Shown here one piece after another: positions 58,643-64,000 of a stretch of 64,000 nt of DNA. Numbering within the stretch: position 1 is the stretch's first letter; each line of letters starts with the position of its first letter. A program made the position numbers and the translations under genes. The notes beneath the pieces were generated by a model. It had not been told where the DNA came from and did no database searches. It saw only the letters and a list, made by a program, of their open reading frames with translations. The stretch comes from Planctomycetota bacterium (GTDB lineage: Bacteria > Planctomycetota > UBA1135 > UBA2386), in NCBI GenBank assembly GCA_020638695.1, contig JACKIB010000006.1, positions 124,001 to 188,000 on the forward strand, written 5' to 3'.

Positions 58643-61426
58643 TCACCGCCGATCCGCGGTGGCGCCGATCGACTCGGCCCGACCGCGCACACGGTGCGGC
58701 ATCGGCATCGTGACGACCTTCGTCGGCTCGGTGCCCGGCCGGACGTCGAACCAGCAGGACTCGGTGCGGTCGGTCGCCGAGTCGGTCACTCGCAGCTCGT
58801 AGCTACCCGTCGGCAGGCAAGTGGTCCAGAGGTGGGCGTGCGTCCGGTTCGTGGCGACCACGTGTTGGCGGTACAGCAGTCCGCCAGCGGCATCGCGGAT
58901 CGCGAACCGCGCTCGGACGGCCGCCCGGCGCACCGGTGGGGCGAGGAAGCTGCACGTTTCGCCACCGCAGGTGCGGAGTTCGATGTCGGCGGTCTCGCCG
59001 GCGCGGATCGAGAACGCCGCGTAGGCGAGCCCGAGCCGCGGCTCGACCACCGCGATCTCGTAGTCGCCCGCCGGGAGGCGGTGTGCCGCGATCGTGCCGC
59101 GGTTGATCGGGATGCCGCGCGCCACCCCGGACGAGTCGGTGACCGTCGCGGTGGTGGTCACCACTTGGCCTTCGGGGCCGCGCACCCGCGCGGTGAGGGT
59201 CCCGAGCGCGCGCAGGCGGAGCGCGCCAAGGTCCACGCATTCCCCCGCGACCAACCGTACTTCGTCTCGAACGATGGTCCTGTCGCCGGCTTGAACCGCC
59301 AGTCGAAAGCGCCCACTCGGCAGCGCCGGGTGCGCGAAGCGACCGTCGTGGACCATCACTTCGAGGGTGAGCGGGACCTCGGTGGCGAAGTCGATCAGGG
59401 TCAGCCGCGTCGAGCCCTCGTGCGGCCCTCGCTCGCCGTGGATCCGCGCGCGTGCTGCGGCCCGGGGCAGCGCGTCTGCCGGCACGGTAATCGAGACCGG
59501 GGCGCCGGCGTGGGCTCGGCACCGCCGCCACGGCCCGGTCACGAAGCCGGGAATGTCGGGACGGGCGGCGACCAGGTATGTGCCCGCGGCGCAGCCGCCG
59601 AGGCGGAACGAACCGTCGATGGCGGTGCGCGTGCTGCCTGGGTCGCGTGCCCCCGCGTCACCGGTTGCGCGGATTACCCATCCGGCGACCGGGTGCCCGG
59701 TGTCGGTCATCACCCGTCCGCTGAGTTCGAGCCCGTCTCCGAGCTGTGGATCCCAGCGCAGTTCCTTGGCCCTGGGCAGGTCGATCCGCAGGGTGGCGAA
59801 TCGCCCCGCGAGCCGCGCTTCGAGAACGCAGCGACCCGGGGTGGCGTCGGGCAGTGTGTAGCTGCCGTCGCTGGTCGACGCCGTGGTAGAGCGCGCCCAG
59901 CTTGGGCCGAGGAACGGGGCCCCGGGCGGCGGTTCGAGTGCGAGGCAGCGCTGCTCCACCGTCGCGCCGGCGATGGCCCGACCTTGCCCGTCGCGGACCA
60001 CGCCGACCGCGCGTCCTGCGCGTGGTAGCTTGATGGTCATCGCGCGGTTCTCTCCGGTGGACAAGCGAATCGGGCGCGCCCAAACCGCGGAGTTCGGGCC
60101 GCGCACCCACAGCGGTGTCTCGGTGGTGGCGCTGGCGCCGCGCAGCACGAAGCGGCCGTCGATGCCGCTGGTGGCCGTGCACGGCACGGACCCGGGCTCG
60201 CCGTGCGCCACGGCTGCGTAGCCGAGTAGCAGGGTGGTGCCTGCCATCGGGGTGCCATCGGGCCCGAACACCCGACCGTGAAGCGTCGACTCGGGCACCA
60301 GATCGAGCGTGCACTCGCGTGGCGTCGCGGTGGGCAGGACGTAGACGAAAGCGCCGGTGCCGTGCCCGTTCGCCCGTGCGGCGAGTTTCGTGCCCGGAGG
60401 TACGCAGTCGAGGGTGAAGCGACCCACGGAATCGCTCGTGGTAACGACTTGTCCGGACGTGAGGTCGTCGGACGTGCACATCCAGATACCTGCGCCGGCA
60501 ACGGGTGCGCCGCTGGCGGACCGAACGGTACCGGAGACGCGCATTCCAGCACTGCGCACCGAGTCGACCGACTGCTCCGAAGGCGGTGGTGCGGGGATCG
60601 CGTCCCGGGCGACGTTCCGCTCGACAGCCTCGGAACGCGGCGCGGGTGGTACCGGGTCCGTGGCAACCACTGGCGTGGCGCTCGTCGGGACGTCGCGGAA
60701 GGCACTCGCGACGGCGAGCGCGAGGCCGATCGTGACCAGCAGGATCGCCGCGGCGCGCAGCAGCAATCCGCCGAGTGTCAGCCGAGTGCGGGCGCGCGCC
60801 GCGGCCAACACCGTGTGGCGCAGCTGCGCGAATCCGGGACGGCCGCACAGCGGAACCGCCAGTGCGCCCGCCGGAAGCACTTGCCGCAGCCGAGCCAATC
60901 CACGGCGGTATTGGCTCTTGACGGTGTGGCGTGGTCGGTCGAGCGCTGCCGCCACTTGGCCGAGTGGCATGCCGTCGAGCAGGTGCATACGGATGACCTC
61001 CCGCTGCGCCGGGGTCAGTCGGTGCAGCGCCGCATCGATGCGTTCCCGCTGTTCTGAGGCGAGCACGCGATGCACGGTGTCCGGCTCGATCGCCGGAGAG
61101 TCGAGCCGCACTGGGTCGGGACACCGACCGCGGCGACGCCATTCGCGTCGCGCCTCGTTGCGCAGGATCCCGGCGAGCCAGCGTCCGACCGAAGCGTTCG
61201 GGTGCCAATGCTCGGGGTGTTCGAGCGCGATCAGAAAGGTCCGCTGTACCACGTCCTCGGCGCTCGCGGGATCGTGCAACAGGCGCTGGGCCAGCCGCGA
61301 AAGGGCCGGGGCCTCCGCGTCGAACACGCGGGCGAAGGCCTCGGGGTCGCCATGGCACTGGAATTCGCGGAATGCGCGGTCCGCGGCGCTTGGCCGGAAG
61401 CTGTCGGCGGGGGGAGAGGGGACCAT
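58643..61426 (-). CDS. ECF sigma factor fused to a transmembrane helix and external carboxypeptidase-regulatory-like domains
   Basis: 927 residues. Residues about 25-95 are sigma region 2 (LLHDPASAEDVVQRTFLIA, then WLAGILRNEARREWRR). Residues 130-182 are region 4 (LTPAQREVIRMHLLDGMPL, DRPRHTVKSQYRRGLARLR). A helix at about 219-242 (LLLRAAAILLVTIGLALAVA) spans the membrane. The remaining 680 residues are outside and form at least four CarboxypepD_reg-like beta domains, seen at TVRSASGAPVAGAGIWM, GRVFGPDGTPMAGTTLLL, GVVRDGQGRAIAGATV and GRVMTDTGHPVAGWVI. No anti-sigma factor lies next to it. Planctomycete ECF sigma factors with long C-terminal extensions are known; a fixed membrane anchor implies that release or local transcription is part of its control. 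The promoter-side region holds the repeats at 61451-61577. Confidence 0.9.
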   Translation of the reverse strand: MVPSPPADSFRPSAADRAFREFQCHGDPEAFARVFDAEAPALSRLAQRLLHDPASAEDVVQRTFLIALEHPEHWHPNASVGRWLAGILRNEARREWRRRGRCPDPVRLDSPAIEPDTVHRVLASEQRERIDAALHRLTPAQREVIRMHLLDGMPLGQVAAALDRPRHTVKSQYRRGLARLRQVLPAGALAVPLCGRPGFAQLRHTVLAAARARTRLTLGGLLLRAAAILLVTIGLALAVASAFRDVPTSATPVVATDPVPPAPRSEAVERNVARDAIPAPPPSEQSVDSVRSAGMRVSGTVRSASGAPVAGAGIWMCTSDDLTSGQVVTTSDSVGRFTLDCVPPGTKLAARANGHGTGAFVYVLPTATPRECTLDLVPESTLHGRVFGPDGTPMAGTTLLLGYAAVAHGEPGSVPCTATSGIDGRFVLRGASATTETPLWVRGPNSAVWARPIRLSTGENRAMTIKLPRAGRAVGVVRDGQGRAIAGATVEQRCLALEPPPGAPFLGPSWARSTTASTSDGSYTLPDATPGRCVLEARLAGRFATLRIDLPRAKELRWDPQLGDGLELSGRVMTDTGHPVAGWVIRATGDAGARDPGSTRTAIDGSFRLGGCAAGTYLVAARPDIPGFVTGPWRRCRAHAGAPVSITVPADALPRAAARARIHGERGPHEGSTRLTLIDFATEVPLTLEVMVHDGRFAHPALPSGRFRLAVQAGDRTIVRDEVRLVAGECVDLGALRLRALGTLTARVRGPEGQVVTTTATVTDSSGVARGIPINRGTIAAHRLPAGDYEIAVVEPRLGLAYAAFSIRAGETADIELRTCGGETCSFLAPPVRRAAVRARFAIRDAAGGLLYRQHVVATNRTHAHLWTTCLPTGSYELRVTDSATDRTESCWFDVRPGTEPTKVVTMPMPHRVRGRAESIGATADRR

Positions 61427-61450
61427 CCTGCGGCTCGTCGTCCAATAGCC

Positions 61451-61577
61451 GCGCCGCCTGGTAGCGTCACCGTCTGGCGCCGCTTGGTAGCGTCACCGTC
61501 GCGGTGTCGCGTGGTCGCGTCACCGTCGCGGTGTCGTGTCACCGTCGCGTCACCGTTGCGGTGTCGCGTGGTCGCGT
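61451..61577. repeat. Direct-repeat array in the divergent promoter region of the sigma fusion
   Basis: Two 26-bp tandem units (61451-61476 and 61477-61502) each contain GGTAGCGTCACCGTC. They are followed by two exact 20-mers, GCGGTGTCGCGTGGTCGCGT, at 61501-61520 and 61558-61577, and by further copies of the core GTCACCGT. The array lies between the sigma start (61426, minus) and the secreted gene (61670, plus), so it could hold operator or sigma-recognition sites. Recombination-generated repeats without function are the alternative. Confidence 0.75.
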
Positions 61578-61669
61578 GCGGATTCGGCGAATCGCTGCAC
61601 CCGAAACCGAGGGCCGAGGCAAGGCAACGAGGCGAGCCACCCGCCATCCCCTGAACCCCATTCCATCCG

Positions 61670-62809
61670 ATGTTGCACTCGAAGACCCTCTGCCGCGCGT
61701 TCGTCGGCCTTTCCTTCCTCACCGCATTGTCGGCCCAGCAGGCCGTGACCATTCCGGCGTTCCAGAGTGTCGAGGCACCCGCCTGGTCGACGCTGTTCGG
61801 CGCGCTGCCCGGCATGCGCTACCAGTTGCTCGAGGGTGGCTTCCGCGGAGCGGGCGCCAAGCTCGTCACCGAGCTGGCGTTCCGCGGCGACGGAGCCGCC
61901 GTGGTGCCGTTCGCCTTCGAGCGCACCTGGACCAGTGTGCAGCTCGGCGCCGCGGAGGCCGAATTCGATGGGTTCACCCGCGACATGGACCGCAACCACG
62001 CGACGCCCTACGTGGCGCTGTTCAACGCCGCGGTGCGCTGGCCCCGACTCGGCAACAACCCCAACCCGGGCACGCCGCGCCCGTGGGGCGCCCACGCGAC
62101 GTTCCCGTTCCAACAGCCGTACGCCTACACCGGTCAGCGTGACCTGCTATTCGACTTCCGGTTCAGTGGCGGCGCGATGCCGCAGTACCCGGCTTGGAGT
62201 CACAACGACGTGGTTCCGTACCCGTTCGATGCCGATGGAGTGGGGGGCACCGCGGAGTCGAGCTTCCAGGTTGTGGGACGACAGGAGTGTCGCGACCCAT
62301 ACACCAACGAGCTGCCGATGATGTGGGCGATCGGCTCGGTGTTTGCGGCAGGAGTCACGCCGAAACCATTGTCCAACACGCTGTCGCTCAGCGCGTTCGG
62401 CATCCGCACCGCGCCGCTGCAGCCGGTGGTGTCCGTCGTGTCGCTGAGCCCGGTACTGCAAGGCTCGGTAGTGCCTGGTGTGTGCCAGCGGTTGTACCTC
62501 GATCTAGCGCAGCCGTTCGTCGCACTCGGTGGGCTGGCGGACAGCGTCGGCAGCGCCGAGTTCCGCTTCGGACTGGTCGCTTGGCAGGATGCGTATGCCG
62601 GCCAGGACGTGTGGACGCAGGGCGCGTACCCTCACCCCATCACCGGAACCCTGGCGCTCACGATGTCGGGTCATGCGCAGTTGCCGACGCGCCAGACCAA
62701 TGTCTACCGGCGCGTGGCGACCTGGGGATTGGGAGCTACGGCACGCACCGGGGTGGAGCCGAGCCCGGGTGCCAATCTGTGCCCGTTGATGGCGCTGAAG
62801 CTGCGATAG
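61670..62809 (+). CDS. Secreted protein of unknown function
   Basis: 379 residues. A signal peptide ends TALSAQQ. The mature part has many aromatic beta strands, for example FGALPGMRYQLLEGGFRG, FDFRFSGGAMPQYPAW and FQVVGRQECRDPY. The last 110 residues (LSPVLQGSVVPGVCQRLYL to GTLALTMSGHAQLP) weakly resemble the shared C-terminal module. I do not recognise the main domain. It is divergent from the sigma fusion across the repeat array, so it is a candidate target of that sigma factor. Confidence 0.65.
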   Translation: MLHSKTLCRAFVGLSFLTALSAQQAVTIPAFQSVEAPAWSTLFGALPGMRYQLLEGGFRGAGAKLVTELAFRGDGAAVVPFAFERTWTSVQLGAAEAEFDGFTRDMDRNHATPYVALFNAAVRWPRLGNNPNPGTPRPWGAHATFPFQQPYAYTGQRDLLFDFRFSGGAMPQYPAWSHNDVVPYPFDADGVGGTAESSFQVVGRQECRDPYTNELPMMWAIGSVFAAGVTPKPLSNTLSLSAFGIRTAPLQPVVSVVSLSPVLQGSVVPGVCQRLYLDLAQPFVALGGLADSVGSAEFRFGLVAWQDAYAGQDVWTQGAYPHPITGTLALTMSGHAQLPTRQTNVYRRVATWGLGATARTGVEPSPGANLCPLMALKLR

Positions 62810-62849
62810 CAGCGCGCCGTTCGCGACGCGCGCGGATCCGCACGGGTGC

Positions 62850-63836
62850 GTGGTAGAGTTCAGGAAACGCGCGGCAAGCGTCCGCGCGCCCACCTCGCCG
62901 CCGCCTGCATCCGTGAACCCACTCCACCTCTGCGGCGACGCGCCGGATGTGCCTGATCTGCGCGGCGAACGCATCCAGACGTTCGCCCACGGGCTCGCAG
63001 GTCATCCGCTGTTCAGCGACGAATCGCTGGAACGGCTGCTCGACGACTACCCGCGCAGTCACCTGCACGTCACGACCATGGGGCGGTGCTTCGCGGAGGG
63101 CGGGTGGCGCACCGGAGAGGTCGTAGGGTTGCGCGGCAGCGAGATCCTGCGCGCGGTCCGCGATGGCCACCTGTGGCTGAACATCAAATACCTCCATGCG
63201 GTGCCGGAGTACGCCGCGCTCACGAACGCGCTGTACGAGGAGATCGCTTCGCGCACCGGCCGGCGCCCTCCCGGATGGAAGGCCACTACGCTGCTGGTGT
63301 CCTCGCCGGGCGCGTTCGTGCACTACCACGCCGATTCGGTGCCGAACATCTTGTGGCACCTGCGCGGCAGCAAGCGGGTGATGGTCTACCCGGTGCGGGC
63401 GCCGTTCGCCGAGCCGGAGTCGCTGGAGTCGATCTGCGCCGGGGCCAAGGACGAGGCGCTGGCCTACGACGCGGCGTTCGAGGCGGATGCACAGTGCGTC
63501 GATCTCCATCCCGGGCAGGCGGTGATGTGGCCACAGCACTCACCGCACCGGGTCGAGAATCGCGCCGGACTCAACGTCTCGTTGTCTACCGAGCACATGA
63601 CTCCGGAAGTGCGTCGGCGCGTCGATGTGCTGCGCAGCAATCGTGTTCTCCGTCGGCTTCACCTCGGTCCACGCTCGGCCCGCAGTGACGGCTTCGGCGC
63701 GTACTGCAAGGTCGGTCTGGCGCTGCTCGATCGGGTGCTGCAGCGTGTGCGGCACCGCGCGCCGATCCACTATCGAATCCCGGCGACATTCCGGGTCGAT
63801 CCGAACTCTCCCACCGGATTCCACGACCTACCGTGA
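62850..63836 (+). CDS. JmjC/cupin_8-like iron- and 2-oxoglutarate-type protein
   Basis: 328 residues. The double-stranded beta-helix signs are FVHYHADSVPNILWHLRGSK, which contains HxD iron ligands, and QAVMWPQHSPHRVEN, with the distal His. A Lys/Arg for 2-oxoglutarate binding is probably at KRVMVYP. GTG 62850 opens the frame; GTG 62913 just before NPLHLCGD is the alternative start. Hydroxylation of a protein or small molecule is expected from the family, but the substrate is unknown. Its stop overlaps the next gene start (GTGA), so both are likely co-translated. Confidence 0.75.
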   Translation: MVEFRKRAASVRAPTSPPPASVNPLHLCGDAPDVPDLRGERIQTFAHGLAGHPLFSDESLERLLDDYPRSHLHVTTMGRCFAEGGWRTGEVVGLRGSEILRAVRDGHLWLNIKYLHAVPEYAALTNALYEEIASRTGRRPPGWKATTLLVSSPGAFVHYHADSVPNILWHLRGSKRVMVYPVRAPFAEPESLESICAGAKDEALAYDAAFEADAQCVDLHPGQAVMWPQHSPHRVENRAGLNVSLSTEHMTPEVRRRVDVLRSNRVLRRLHLGPRSARSDGFGAYCKVGLALLDRVLQRVRHRAPIHYRIPATFRVDPNSPTGFHDLP

Positions 63837-64000
63837 GTCCATTGGAGTGGTCGTTCGCGCGCGGCCGGGAAGCCGTGGCGGCGCTGGGTCCCGAGTGGCG
63901 GGAATTGGAGCTCGAGCACGGCGATGACCAGCAGATGTTCCAGACCCACGCGTTCACCGAGGCGTTCACGCGCAGCGCGACGCCGGAGGCGAACGCCCGG
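63833..64000 (+). CDS. GNAT/CelD-like acetyltransferase, partial (cut by window end)
   Basis: First 56 codons from GTG 63833, which overlaps the upstream stop by three bases. LEWSFARGREAVAALGPEW and MFQTHAFTEAFTRSA match the N-terminal half of FemAB/CelD-type GNAT proteins, in which the first domain is poorly conserved. The gene continues past the window. It pairs with the JmjC-like gene, and both may modify the same target. Confidence 0.55.
   Translation, partial: MSPLEWSFARGREAVAALGPEWRELELEHGDDQQMFQTHAFTEAFTRSATPEANAR

Noticed and set aside
1..64000. rRNA or tRNA genes
   Set aside because: I scanned the gaps for conserved rRNA blocks and the tRNA T-loop and CCA context and found none. 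All gaps are short and non-descript.

Overview
The window is high-GC bacterial DNA (by eye about 65-70% G+C) with about 47 protein-coding genes, one broken transposase and no RNA gene or CRISPR array that I can see. The gene content points to Planctomycetota. It has a planctomycete-type cytochrome c domain joined to leucine-rich repeats, two sulfatases, an ECF sigma factor fused to a membrane anchor and an external domain, several secreted proteins that share a C-terminal beta module, an ELWxSDGTxAGT repeat protein, and many GTG or TTG starts. The phylum is inferred from these families, not from a marker gene.

Layout. Positions 1-1340 hold an IS110-family transposase broken by frameshifts. 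1341-5785 (minus) carries a PAP2/dual-specificity phosphatase fusion, an alpha/beta hydrolase/methyltransferase fusion and a further methyltransferase, probably lipid or envelope enzymes. 6232-9751 is a MacAB-type ABC efflux operon. 10414-19870 is an accessory stretch seeded with two families of short inverted-repeat elements (A, 182 bp; B, 169 bp) bounded by CTAG. Between them lie a VOC protein, a DUF2202 protein, a YpsA-like putative molybdenum carrier, the cytochrome/LRR protein, a large anchored beta-domain protein, a glycosidase and a DUF1801 protein. 19937-26365 is a membrane glycosyltransferase/TPR gene followed by a five-gene sugar cassette (FAD oxidoreductase, two GT2 enzymes, a nucleotide-sugar epimerase-like protein, a sugar-phosphate isomerase-like protein). 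27178-31147 holds the glyoxylate shunt (malate synthase, isocitrate lyase) facing a LysR regulator.

31266-42265 mixes secreted proteins (spondin-like, ELW-repeat, parallel beta-helix), a UDP-galactopyranose-mutase-like flavoprotein, and an overlapping MFS / 45-residue membrane protein / sodium:solute symporter operon. 42289-49970 has an orphan histidine kinase, a short phosphatidylserine-decarboxylase-like gene overlapping a 46-residue membrane protein, a HerA-like ATPase, a secreted protein, and a di-haem cytochrome fused to an ethylbenzene-dehydrogenase-type haem domain. 49986-57722 carries a sulfatase-SGNH hydrolase fusion, a zinc metallopeptidase, two small membrane proteins and a second sulfatase. 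57763-64000 has mutM, the membrane-tethered ECF sigma fusion with repeats in its upstream region, a secreted protein, a JmjC/cupin-like oxygenase and the start of a GNAT/CelD-like gene.

The overall picture is a heterotrophic planctomycete with a large secreted and surface proteome for sulfated polysaccharides and proteins, a glyoxylate bypass for two-carbon growth, and recent small-element activity around 10-18 kb. I found no single complete novel system. The best candidates for new biology are the tethered sigma factor with its upstream repeat array, the CTAG-targeted element families that sit on stop codons, and the shared C-terminal module of the secreted proteins.
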